From positions 754,001-818,000 of the forward strand of contig OZ026845.1 in the NCBI GenBank assembly GCA_964023205.1: a DNA stretch of 64,000 nucleotides, read 5' to 3'. Source of the stretch: Lutraria lutraria. Its lineage: Eukaryota; Mollusca; Bivalvia; Venerida; Mactridae. The notes below the pieces were generated by a model. The model did no database searches. It was not told the DNA's origin and worked only from the letters and a program-made list of their open reading frames with translations. A program made the position numbers and the translations under genes. This document shows positions 53,091-64,000 of this stretch, piece after piece; position 1 is the stretch's first letter; each line of letters starts with the position of its first letter.

Positions 53091-54745
53091 CAGGGCTTTT
53101 TTCCCTGAATTGTGAAGAGGCCTCAGCCTATCTGATTTGTGAAAGGCAAGCACGTCTGTCTTTTCTCGAAGCTGTGAAATTCTAGCATTATTTCTTTTAA
53201 TTTGTGAAAGAGGAAGCATGATATTGACTTAATTTGTGGAAAGCAGTTTACAACTAAAATATCCCTTTTAATTGATTTTGTAAGGAAAGTCAATTTATGA
53301 AGGCTCGAAATATTTCATCATTGCATGTTTAATTAACTCTGATTTTATCAATTTGTAATTATAATTTCAAAATTTGGAAAATTTAGGACCTGGACAAGAG
53401 GTGACTCAAAGACTATGATTACTCACTTGTAGCCTGGTTTTCAATGATATATATAAAGGGTTTCAAAAAATGCTATATTCAATTGAACTTAATCAAGTGA
53501 TACTCACAGTTTTGTGGCCTCAAATAAAGAAATTTCAATTGTGAATGTGGCATTTCTTTAGTTTGTGAAGAAACCTTCTTTAAATTGTGAAGTACAATGT
53601 AGCCTAGTATAAGCCTCTGTTATATAGTGAAAGTGAAGTACAATGTAGCCTAGTATAAGCCTCTGTTATATAGTGAAAGTGAAGTACAATGTAGCCTAGT
53701 ATAAGCCTCTGTTATATAGTGAAAGTGAAGTACAATGTAGCCTAGTATAAGCCTCTGTTATATAGTGAAAGTGAAGTACAATGTAGCCTAGTATAAGCCT
53801 CTGTTATATTGTGAAAGTGAAGTACAATGTAGCCTAGTATAAGCCTCTGTTATATAGTGAAAGTGAAGTACAATGTAGCCTAGTATAAGCCTCTGTTATA
53901 TAGTGAAAGTGAAGTACAATGTAGCCTAGTATAAGCCTCTGTTATATTGTGAAAGTGAAGTACAATGTAGCCTAGTATAAGCCTCTGTTATATAGTGAAA
54001 GTGAAGTACAATGTAGCCTAGTATAAGCCTCTGTTATATAGTGAAAGTGAAGTACAATGTAGCCTAGTATAAGCCTCTGTTATATAGTGAAAGTGAAGTA
54101 CAATGTAGCCTAGTATAAGCCTCTGTTATATTGTGAAAGTGAAGTACAATGTAGCCTAGTATAAGCCTCTGTTATATAGTGAAAGTGAAGTACAATGTAG
54201 CCTAGTATAAGCCTCTGTTATATTGTGAAAGTGAAGTACAATGTAGCCTAGTATAAGCCTCTGTTATATAGTGAAAGTGAAGTACAATGTAGCCTAGTAT
54301 AAGCCTCTGTTATATAGTGAAAGTGAAGTACAATGTAGCCTAGTATAAGCCTCTGTTATATAGTGAAAGTGAAGTACAATGTAGCCTAGTATAAGCCTCT
54401 GTTATATTGTGAAAGTGAAGTACAATGTAGCCTAGTATAAGCCTCTGTTATATAGTGAAAGTGAAGTACAATGTAGCCTAGTATAAGCCTCTGTTATATT
54501 GTGAAAGTGAAGTACAATGTAGCCTAGTATAAGCCTCTGTTATATAGTGAAAGTGAAGTACAATGTAGCCTAGTATAAGCCTCTGTTATATAGTGAAAGT
54601 GAAGTACAATGTAGCCTAGTATAAGCCTCTGTTATATTGTGAAAGTGAAGTACAATGTAGCCTAGTATAAGCCTCTGTTATATAGTGAAAGTGAAGTACA
54701 ATGTAGCCTAGTATAAGCCTCTGTTATATAGTGAAAAAAACCCTG
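53091..54745. mobile_element. CAG-ended element containing an expanded 46-bp array
   Basis: The ends are CAGGGCTTTTTTCCCTG and, reversed, CAGGGTTTTTTTCAC. TAATG is perfectly duplicated at 53086-53090 and 54746-54750. The interior is first a series of diverged 'aatttgtgaa(g/a)' blocks (53100-53580) and then the 46-bp minisatellite. Confidence 0.78.
53587..54736. repeat. 46-bp minisatellite
   Basis: Twenty-five units of gtgaagtacaatgtagccta followed by gtataagcctctgttatata and gtgaaa, differing mainly at one site (tatagtg/tattgtg). Near-identity implies recent homogenisation. Confidence 0.96.
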
Positions 54746-54750
54746 TAATG

Positions 54751-57353
54751 ATTATGATACTGAATACTGATATATTAATAATATTGTTACCAATTAAGCT
54801 GTCCTCAAGTATCAGTAACTGTTGTAATATTTTTTTTACAAATGATGAACAAAACTATTGACAGTTCAAGCTCAGAACCAGAAATATTTCACAAACCAGT
54901 CAAAACTATCATATATACATAGATGTCTTTACCAAACCCCTTCCATTCCTCGTGTCATTTGTATGCATTAAGTGTTTCCATTATCATATTTCTATATTAT
55001 TGGATGGCTTATTATAAGTTATAGGCTGAATTTGTATTTCTTTATTTAATTGTAAATTGTTGAGAATTTGGTGCTTAAAATTGTGGTTCCCTATTTACTT
55101 TTGTAATGAATGAATACTTTCCATATTCATCTCATATATTGCTGTTTCATATATTTATCTTCCTATATGATATACTCACTTCTGTTGTCATAGAATTTTA
55201 ACAATATGTTATGGTGCTTTATTTCAGGTACATTGATGTAAACTGACTTAAATCAGTTTTTGATTTCATTGCATATTACAAGTTATTTAAGTTACACCAA
55301 GTGATTAATTTGGTATTATTTTTGTTGTTTCTGTTCAATTCTTAAATTTATTTGCCACACTTTGGTGTAAATTGCAAGGTTGACCTGTAGCTAAAGGAAT
55401 CATATGGAAATTGTTTGCCACATATAAGAATTATTATTATTACGAAGCAGTTATGAAATTTAAGAACTGAAGGATTTATCCTGAAACTTTACTAGTGGCA
55501 ACTGAATTTTGAATTTCAAGGCTTTGGAAAAGGATAAAATATGTCAAATGCAACCCTTGAAGATTTGTTTTATTTTTTATAGAATTTGTAATTTAAACCA
55601 TTCCTTTCAAGATTTATTGAGAGACTATATTTATAAGATAATTAGTGAATGGAAAGTAGCTGCAAAAATTTCACTTCTTCATAAATATATATAGTCTTAC
55701 CTTTAATAGACCATTGAACAGTGAATTCTCCATTGAGATAACTTGAACATTCGGGCAAATTCATGTTAGAAAAGTATTAAAATTGAGATGAATTTGTCAA
55801 AAATGTGTTCCATTTATTGAAACTCGGTTGTCTTGAGAATTAATACTGTGCACTAAGCTCTATAAAGCTCATCTATGGTAATACAGACATTGGCAGTTTA
55901 ATAATGTGGTTATAAGGTATAAAATGTATACAAATGTATATAATTATATATGTATAATTTCAACATAATTCAGTTGACTAATTGTGTTTTTCGAATTTTT
56001 TTTTTTCACTGAGATGTTATTTCTTTTGTCATTTTATACACAGACTACTCATTTCTAAATAAAAGATTATTAATGTCTATGAAATGTAAACAAAACACAT
56101 AAACAAATCAAGGACATATGAAAACATTTGTTAAAGTTATATACATGTAGTTATTATAATGATAATGATCTAGCTTGATCTCACTGAACTAGTTTGATAT
56201 TAATGTTGATTCAGTACTTTCTGGGTATCAACTCACTTCTATGTTTATTTTATAAGTTAGCTACTCTGTACCGATGCTTCAATGTCTGCATGGTTTAAAA
56301 TGATTTGTGGTGTAATATTGAAATCAAACATTTGATTATTAATGTTGATTTATATTTGTGGTGTATATCTGTATGTTTATTTAAAGGGAGGTGCCTCAGA
56401 ATTGGTTTGTGTTTAAAGTGTTTCAAAACATAGAACAAATCCCTTTCCACTTAGATTACAACCCTTTCCCTTTTTGATAAATTAAAAAACATGAATGTCT
56501 TGTAAAGTAAATCTGAATAACTACAGTTACGATATCAATTAATTTCTTGACAAGAGCATTGGGCAGGAACAGCCTTGAGCAAACATTCCAGCATGGATAC
56601 ATGATTAGATTTATAATTTGCAAAGATTCTCATATAAAGTGTAAAACACTCATTTTCAGAATGGTTTTCTTAGATATTGAAACATCATCTTTCTATATTT
56701 CTGTGTTGTAAATGTTCTGGTTTTACTTTTTGTTTGGTACCGTCCACTGGATAAAATCACAACATATTATTATGTAATACTATGTACAGTGAAACTTTCT
56801 AGTTGGATTTATAATTAAATTGTCTTTGTATCACACAATTAAACTTAGATCTGGGTTTGGGTGAAAACTCAGAATGCACTGTTTCCATTGATATTCTATT
56901 CCTTACTAAGACAACCAATCAGAGACTTTAATTATTAGACTGGTAATCAAACTTTACTTTAAAACATCAAACCATGCCTATAAGGGCTACTAACTGGTAT
57001 TTTTGAACTGATGGTACAAGGTACAAACATATCAGACAAATGGCAAATATAATATATAATGAATATTATTCATTATTTGTTCTGGTATTTTATAATGAGG
57101 AAATGAGTAAAAATAGTTTTCAAGGATTGCACTTGGCATGAAACAAAAAAGCTCTGTTGTTTTTTTTGTTTGATATTTTTGTACTTTGATGCTTTTGTTG
57201 GTTTTTATATTTTGTACATGTATATAACACAGACTGTGTTCATTTTGTTTCTACTTAACCTAATTGTTGTATTTATTAAGCTTTCAAAACCTGTCGAATG
57301 TCTGCATGAAGATTTGCCTTTGAGTCTTGTGTATATGATATAAGATCCATGTA
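54751..57353. other. AT-rich stretch without recognised genes
   Basis: No exon, repeat array or transposon is recognised. Chance ORFs only. Confidence 0.45.
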
Positions 57354-57529
57354 CAGTACAACCTCTGTAGAGCAACACCCTGTGGTAGCTGCAAATATTG
57401 GCCATTGTTTAGAGGTTGTTACTCTACAGAGGTTAAATTTATAGTAAATATCTGCTTTGGGAAATTTTGAAGGTGTTGTTATAGAGAGGTTGTTGCTGTA
57501 CTGAGGGCTGCTCTGGAGAGGTTGTACTG
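57354..57529. mobile_element. TA-flanked 176-bp MITE family A, copy 4
   Basis: It starts CAGTACAACCTCTGTAGAG and ends GGAGAGGTTGTACTG with TA on both sides (57352-57353, 57530-57531). Confidence 0.88.
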
Positions 57530-57531
57530 TA

Positions 57532-58295
57532 TGTATATACTATTACATGTAATTTAATATACCGGGGTATTATACTATATAATATTCAATATGTGGTTTA
57601 AAATCTTTAATATAGTTATTAAAAACAGGTCAAATTAAGTTAATGTTTTAAGCGTTTCAACACTTATTTGAAAAGTTACTAATACATGTATATAATAATA
57701 ATAACTGCATAAATGTAGAATTGCTAAACTACACTCTCAATGTTGTTTGACTGTAGAATTATTATCTATTTGAGTTTCTGCATATATGAATGAGTGAATG
57801 ACTCAAATTTTAAGACAAAATTTAAAAAATGTTTAACACCTAGCTCTGTCTGTTTCAACAAACTGACTCTTAAGTGAAATAATTAACTTGAAGCCTTCAA
57901 AGCTTCAAATATTATTTTAAGATTTTTGTATGTTTTGCTTTGTGATATGGCTGAAAATTTGGGGATTGGGAATAAAAAATAAGTTTGAGTACAAAAGGCT
58001 GAAACAAACTTTACTTACTGCTAAATTTTTCAAAGCATGTATTTTAGTAGTTTATTATCATATGTCATCAAGCAATTGCCGCCTCTAAGATGAAATGTGT
58101 TTTTATTATAAGAACTCATAAAAGTAAAATATCTGTCATGATTCGTATGGTCCCTAATTTTGCAATACACCTCATTGTGGGAAGAAAGTCATGCAGTTCC
58201 CGTTCTTATTGATGATCTATATATAGATATTTCACACTTAATTATTGCATATTCCCTAATCAATGTAATATCTCATCTCCCTTAATTAATGTCAC
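57532..58295. other. AT-rich stretch without recognised genes
   Basis: Nothing recognised. Confidence 0.4.
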
Positions 58296-58825
58296 CTTTT
58301 TAGCTCACCTGAGTGATTCATCAGGTGAGCTTTTAAGGATCGATGAATGTCCGGTGTGCGGCGACCGGCCACAATTAGTTTGTTTACACTCTAGCATCCA
58401 CAGCTCTTAACCAATCATGTTCAAACTTGCTCACAATGTATATGGCCACAATGTTTGGGCTAAGTTCGATTATGGGCAAAATCGGACAATAACTTCTAGA
58501 GTTATGGGCCCTTGACTTAGAAAATTTGCTATATTTTAGTTTGTTTACACTATAGCGCATTCATTTATTCACCAATCATAATCATATTTTCAGTAAATGT
58601 GTATGACCTTACGGTCTTGGACAAGTTAAGTTATGGGTAATGGGCCCTTGGATTAGAAAATTTGCTACGATTTAGCTTGTTTAACAGTATTATACCTTCA
58701 TTGTTGGTTTTGATCTCAAAATCTACATAAAAATGGGTTATACGAAATGGAAACTATATTACATGGTCATTAATTATAGTACCTTTGTTCTCAGGTGAGC
58801 GATCAAGGGCTCTCTTGTTTAAAGG
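58296..58825 (-). repeat. Bivalve-type dispersed repeat with terminal hairpin
   Basis: The hairpin agctcacctgagtg / catcaggtgagct (58302-58331) lies at one end. Two diverged 'gtttgtttacact(c/a)tagc' blocks follow inside, and 'caggtgagcgatcaagggct' is at the other end. Read on the minus strand the element ends hairpin-CTAAAAA, like the one at 14629-14664. Confidence 0.65.
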
Positions 58826-60139
58826 AAACTTGGTCATGACTGAATGTGATAAAAATTTATAATAATTCTTCAAATCTTATATTCATTGAGATCCTACATA
58901 AAAAAATCAGTTAAATATTGCACCCACCCTCCCTAGTGTATTTATTTGAGAATATATGTTGACTCATTAGTATGAAGACTCAGGTTTAATTACAACAATC
59001 TGCAGGAAGCTCATATTTTGTATTCCAGTGGGCCAGGTTAAAGATAATGGTTTTGGTTTTCTTAATTCTACAATATTCTTCAGAATTAGTGCCATGTTTG
59101 GTTAACTTTATCTCAATAAATTGTATTACTGTCTGTAATGCCGGATTTAAAATCTTTAATCTGTATAGTAATGTCACGTCATCTTTATTGATGCATATCT
59201 AATCCAATATGATTTATGATATATGTTTAATATCAAAATAATTCATGTACATTTAGCATTTCATGTATTAGTACTTTTAATGTTACAAAAACAACTCAAG
59301 TCAAATGATTAAATATTTATTTATTGATTTACGATTTGGAATTAAAGCGTTCTAGTTTAATAAATATTGTGTTGCTGGGATATTGGAATATTTGTCAACA
59401 TCTTGAATTTGCTTATAAACTTTGTTCATTTTCAATTGCTTGGAGTTTTTCAATAATAATGTGTACTAAAAGCAAAGACTGTTTTTGGCTTATCATGTGA
59501 TGTGAGAAGTCTGAATGTTTGTGTATGTATACCGTACCGTAATACTGTATTTGTGTGTCTTGCCAAGATTTATTCTCATTGTTTTGACTTAAAAAATAAA
59601 ATATAAGTGTCAATATGGAGTGATTTTGTGATACATCTTAGACATACGTACACCTAACAGAAAATGAATAAATTAAATCAAATTTATGAAGTAGATGTTT
59701 ATATAAATCCATGATTTTTGCCAGTATGATAAGCCAGTATTCATTCTTCTTTTTAATAATATCAAACACAATTGTAGTAAATTAATTTAAATGGATGAAA
59801 TATATCTCCTTCCCTGCTGAAATTAAAATTTCAAATCCAAGAATATGGGTCACTTTGACTCTATGATGTGAAATTCATTATTGTCATTTCAGATTTATCA
59901 GAAGTGTTTATTGTGATTATCAGTCTGTGAATTAAAGTTTTTATTAGGATGTTACCTTGACTGATCTTATATCAGGACTTGACTTACATGGCACACATTT
60001 TTACAATTATTACGGTAATTACCTGCTAGTCAGTATTTTCATAAACTCACATTAACTCAAGTGTACTTTTTCAAAGACTTGATAAGAATGATGTCATGTT
60101 ACTGAGTTCCTCTTGTGTCACAAGGTATTAATTGAACTA
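58826..60139. other. AT-rich stretch without recognised genes
   Basis: Nothing recognised. Confidence 0.4.
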
Positions 60140-60400
60140 ATAGGTTCCAAGGGCCGTGCTGTAAGTGTGCTGGATTTGTAACCAGCCAATCAAGATTTGA
60201 TTCACTTTTGTGGCACGTCATAAAATTTGACAACAATTTGTCAATTTTTCTCTACATGTGGAGAAGTTGCCAGTTCCTAATGTGGAATGGTTAAGTTAGT
60301 ACTGGTTAGAATTCAGTCCAGGAAAAATTGTTAGTTGAATCAGCTGCGTACTGTACAACTGAAACTTTGTTGAAAAATGGTGTTAAAACCAAATAAGTAA
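60140..60400 (+). mobile_element. tRNA-derived SINE, family 2, copy 2
   Basis: The degraded head (gccgtgctgtaagtgtgctg, aagatttgattcact) is followed by 'tacatgtggagaagttgcca', 'gttcctaatgtggaatggtt' and 'ccaggaaaaattgttagttg', collinear with the copy at 47325-47095. Confidence 0.72.
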
Positions 60401-62733
60401 AATAAGTAGGTTCCATTTATGATTTTAGTTTCTAGTACTTTATAGGTAATGTATATATAATGTTTGTATAATGATCAGCTGGGTAAATGTCACAAATGTT
60501 AAATCAACAAACTGTCACCATGTTCATGAAGCCTAATTCAACTTATTTTAATCTAAACCCTAGGATTATGTTACACTGCTATTGAATGTTTGCGTAATTC
60601 TCCCACAATGCAATAGTTCCAATTATACAAAGTATACGTTTGATTAAGTAAGTATATTGAACAAACACAGACGCCATAAAGATTGTAGTCTGCAACAATA
60701 TATATTACCTTTTTTCTGTTTGTTCAGTATATATACATCATTATTCTGTGAATTGTAAAAGTAAAGTAGCGATTTAAACAGCAATTGATAAACTTTTGTG
60801 ATTAATTTAAAGCGTGCCTGTCCCACAGTAATGTTTGGTTGATTAATTTTCTGAAGCCATTGTTACATTTTTCTTTTATTATTCGTTTTTCCTTTCCACT
60901 ACTTAAATGTTTCATTAACGTCTCACCTGAGATCGTTCCTGTGAACATTATACAGGTTTACGTCACAATGTCCGATCATGTAGGAATCATTGATTGATTG
61001 ATTCAAACAGTTAAAAGCTTTCAATAGGATTTGCACATTTGTGGATTATGTAGAATATATAAATATTTGCTTATCACAAACTTCGTATTTTGGGTGATAA
61101 ATGGTTTGAGGTGTATGACAGTTTTGTTCTGTGGTGTCCTCAACATAATAATACCTGATGTAATAAACAGCCACAGTTTTCATTCAAATAATGAAGGATA
61201 TTTATAATACTTATGTGTCAATTTGAGGTGATTGTTTCACTCCTCCTCGGTGTGTAGAGTTTAGTCGTTCCTTACGGCATGATTTGTTGTTATAATAAAC
61301 AAAGATAAAAAAGGATTTTGTAAAAAACATGTTAGACCGAATGAGAACAATCAATGACATGAAGGTATGACTTTTTCATTGTTTAAAGGTATGATCATAT
61401 TGAATATTGTTTCATAAAACATTTAAATGGCTGATTGAAATGTTGACATTTGGTTGTGTTTTATAAGTGGATTTTTGGTGCTGTAGACTTAGACCAAGTA
61501 TTGAAAAATTGGCATTTTTGTAATTAAGTAGCTATAGATTTATGTACCATTCTGCTATATATAATTATTCTATGCACAATTCTAAGGCACTTCCTTTAAG
61601 CTGACAAACAGAAGATAGATTCATTTTTATTGCAATAGAACATTTTAATATAATCATGTAATGGTTGTAATTTTCTTTAGAAATTGGGAGATTCCGGTTT
61701 AATGTATCCAGTTTTTACTTGGATTAAACAGGCTTATAAATGAAGTATTTAATAAATTTGAAAAGAAACATAACCTTGACCTTATAACCCGTACACTTGA
61801 GGAAACATTATTATTTTTGTTACATACTTAAGTAGATATAATGTGTTAAAAATTTTCAAATTAAATTCATTCATGTATACAAATTTGAGACTTTGAAAAT
61901 AATTTTTCCCCAGACTTATGTCTCATGGATCACTATAATTGATAAACATTGTACATATATCTGGAAAGTCATGTCCTATAGATATATTATACATATAACA
62001 TTAATAATATAATTATTATACTGGTAAGCTGTCTACTTAATATAATCACATACTGATCACTGTATCTTGAATTTACACTTTTTTCTTCGTATCATGGTTT
62101 GAATTTTTTTTCATGTATTTAGAAATTGGTAATTAGATAGTTATATTAGGTAATTAGATAGCCTTTTATGGTATTTGGACAAATTGATTGTTTTTTAATT
62201 GTAAAGGTGATTGTCAATGTTTTGTGTTCATGCAAATCACTTCACAATATTTCTCTTCAGAATGATTGCTTTTTTCGTTCTTTTTTATGTAAATAATGTT
62301 AATAGAATTTTAACAGTCTTGTGATTTTACAATTTAGAATAAAAATCACAGGTGAAGTATTTGGAGAAATTTGTATATTTTGATAATTTTAAGACATGTG
62401 TTTTATGAAATGTCTGGTGAAGTATTATGTTTGGGTCATGATATAACTGTCGCCTGTTAACATTCATTTTATAATGATTTCAAAATATTTACAACAAACT
62501 CATCATGTAATGATTTTTACATGTCATTTAATCATTAATTCATCTTGGCTGATAATTTCTTTATGGTGTTAAATACTTCATATATCTGCTACAATAGATA
62601 ATGTATATTGGAGGTTTTAATTTAAAATCTGTTGTTAATTAAGACATGAATTAATCCATTATTAAAACAGTTAGATGTGTATGCTAGGGTTAGTGAATGG
62701 GACATAATTGTTTATGTTCCTGGCTGTTAATTT
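60401..62733. other. AT-rich stretch; one weak first-exon candidate
   Basis: The only coding hint is 61329-61364, ATG plus 11 codons (MLDRMRTINDMK) ending at donor AAG|gtatga. It could be an alternative first exon but has no independent support. Confidence 0.3.
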
Positions 62734-63100
62734 CAGTAAAGTATGTTTTCAAACACTCTTTTACCTGTCATATACAGTTAAGTATGTTATCAAACACACT
62801 TTTACCGGTCATGTACAGTAAAATATGCTATCAAACACACTTTTACCAGTCATGTACAGTAAAATGTGTTATCAAACACACTTTTACCAGTCATGTACAG
62901 TAAAATATGTTATCAAACACACTTTTACCAGTTACGTACTGTTAGGTCTGTTATCAAACACACTTTTACCAGTCATGTACAGTAAAATATGTTATCAAAC
63001 ACACTTTTACCAGTTACGTACAGTTAGGTCTGTTATCAAACACACTTTTACCAGTTACATACAGTTAAGAATACATGTTATGAAACACACTTTAACCTTT
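62734..63100. repeat. 41-bp minisatellite
   Basis: About eight or nine units around 'atcaaacacacttttaccag' with spacers tcatgtacagtaaaatatg or ttacgtacagttaggtctg. It reads open in one frame, giving chance ORFs. Confidence 0.9.
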
Positions 63101-63741
63101 CCAATGCAATTAGTAATTAGGCCAAACCAAGTCACAATATTACACCATTTTTTTTTGTCTAGTCAGTTTACGATTCACTAAATGTTTTTGGACTCATTCG
63201 CCAACCTGTAGCATACACATAGCAATTTTTGTAGGTTAGCATTTTTGGATATTTTTCGCCATTGTGATTTACAAAGAGACATTGTCAGTATAGTAAAAGA
63301 TGAGCATAAACATGCATAGTCCCACGAGACATATGAAGAAGACTGCTGTGGAAGTAAGTCAACTGTGTGTCCGTCCGTCTGTCCATATGTCATTTATTTA
63401 ACTGTTCATTCTATTAATTTTTGTTGTGTTTAATATAATAAACAATGTTAACAAACATTATGTATATGTGATGTGTGCCATGTGATTTTTTACCTCAGGT
63501 CTGTATGGTTTTATCATCCTCTGATATTAAATGTGTAAATAATGGATCTCATTTTCAAACTGAATCTCAAGTAACGAGAGGTTTCCTATAAACCAATACT
63601 AGCCTTGAGAATGCTGTCCAAAATTTAAGAATGATTTTTGATTGGTTTATACAGGCAGTTTATAATGCCATGAACTTTTGAAGACCTCTCAACTTCAGCA
63701 GCTTTGTGAAACATTGGAATTAAGACATAAATATTTTTTGT
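63101..63741. other. AT-rich stretch without recognised genes
   Basis: A short ATG-to-donor segment (63333-63353, MKKTAVE|gtaagt) is noted but is too short to support an exon. Confidence 0.35.
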
Positions 63742-64000
63742 GCAGTATTACAAGAATTAATACATTTAGTATTGTATTACAAGAATTAATACATTTAGTA
63801 CTGTATTACAAGAATTAATACATTTAGTGCAGTATTACAAGAATTAATACATTTAGTACTGTATTACAAGAATTAATATATTTAGTGCAGTATTACAAGA
63901 ATTAATTCATTTAGTACAGTATTACAAGAATTAATACATTTAGTGCAGTATTACAAGAATTAATACATTTAGTACAGTATTACAAGAATTAATATATTTA
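63742..64000. repeat. 29-bp minisatellite running off the window
   Basis: About nine units of cagtattacaagaattaata followed by catttagta, alternating mainly between 'gtgcag', 'gtactg' and 'gtacag' at the joint. The array is cut by the window end. Confidence 0.93.

Noticed and set aside
62697..63181. ORFs of 68 and 118 codons with repeated SNTLLPVMYS-like units
   Set aside because: They are read through the 41-bp minisatellite and have no supporting features.

Overview
The window looks like nuclear DNA of a lophotrochozoan animal, most likely a bivalve mollusc. It is AT-rich and has spliced genes with GT-AG introns. It is crowded with short inverted-repeat transposons, tRNA-derived SINEs and minisatellites. 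It also carries a dispersed repeat with 'gtgacctagttt' blocks and a terminal 'agctcac...gtgagct' hairpin, which I associate with bivalve genomes. The taxon is inferred from this style, not from a marker gene. There are no operons, Shine-Dalgarno sites or CRISPR arrays.

Host genes, left to right. (1) The last two exons of a single-pass membrane protein (157-254, 859-1284, +). (2) A complete 11-exon GEN1-type Holliday-junction resolvase on the minus strand (25809 down to 4518). All exon phases agree, giving about 530 aa. (3) Divergent from it, a compact three-exon pygopus (27946-34163, +), the Wnt co-activator with an N-terminal basic motif and a C-terminal PHD finger. (4) A 3'-terminal exon of an acidic, Ser-rich protein (38263-39252, +). 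(5) A three-exon Cys-rich secreted or membrane-anchored protein with a somatomedin-B-like Cys cluster (43890-46406, +). (6) The coding part of an unrecognised protein (49541-48339, -). (7) A probable first coding exon (51126-51179, +), whose gene would continue beyond the window.

Mobile DNA. GEN1 intron 3 is about 12 kb because it contains a 9,255-bp Maverick/Polinton (14780-24034). Its 118-bp inverted repeats match at all but one position and it is flanked by the 6-bp duplication CAGGAC. It carries an uninterrupted chromodomain integrase, an A32/FtsK-type packaging ATPase with three nonsense codons, a zinc-finger protein, and a protein-primed type DNA polymerase B with about four frameshifts. 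Capsid and protease genes are not seen. The Polinton sits inside a smaller CAG-ended element, which itself interrupts the terminal hairpin of the bivalve-type repeat, so three nested insertions can be read.

Other repeats. There are four copies of a 176-177-bp TA-flanked MITE, two copies of another TA-flanked MITE, and a 1-kb pogo-like element. There are two hAT-like elements and a family ending in CAG with about 5-bp target duplications. Two SINE families are present. Minisatellites with units of 28, 29, 35, 41, 46, 50 and 70 bp occur; two of these arrays are expanded inside SINE copies and one inside a CAG-ended element. The right part (51.2-64 kb) shows almost no coding sequence and may be intron or intergenic DNA. 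A 200-base run of N lies at 37771-37970.
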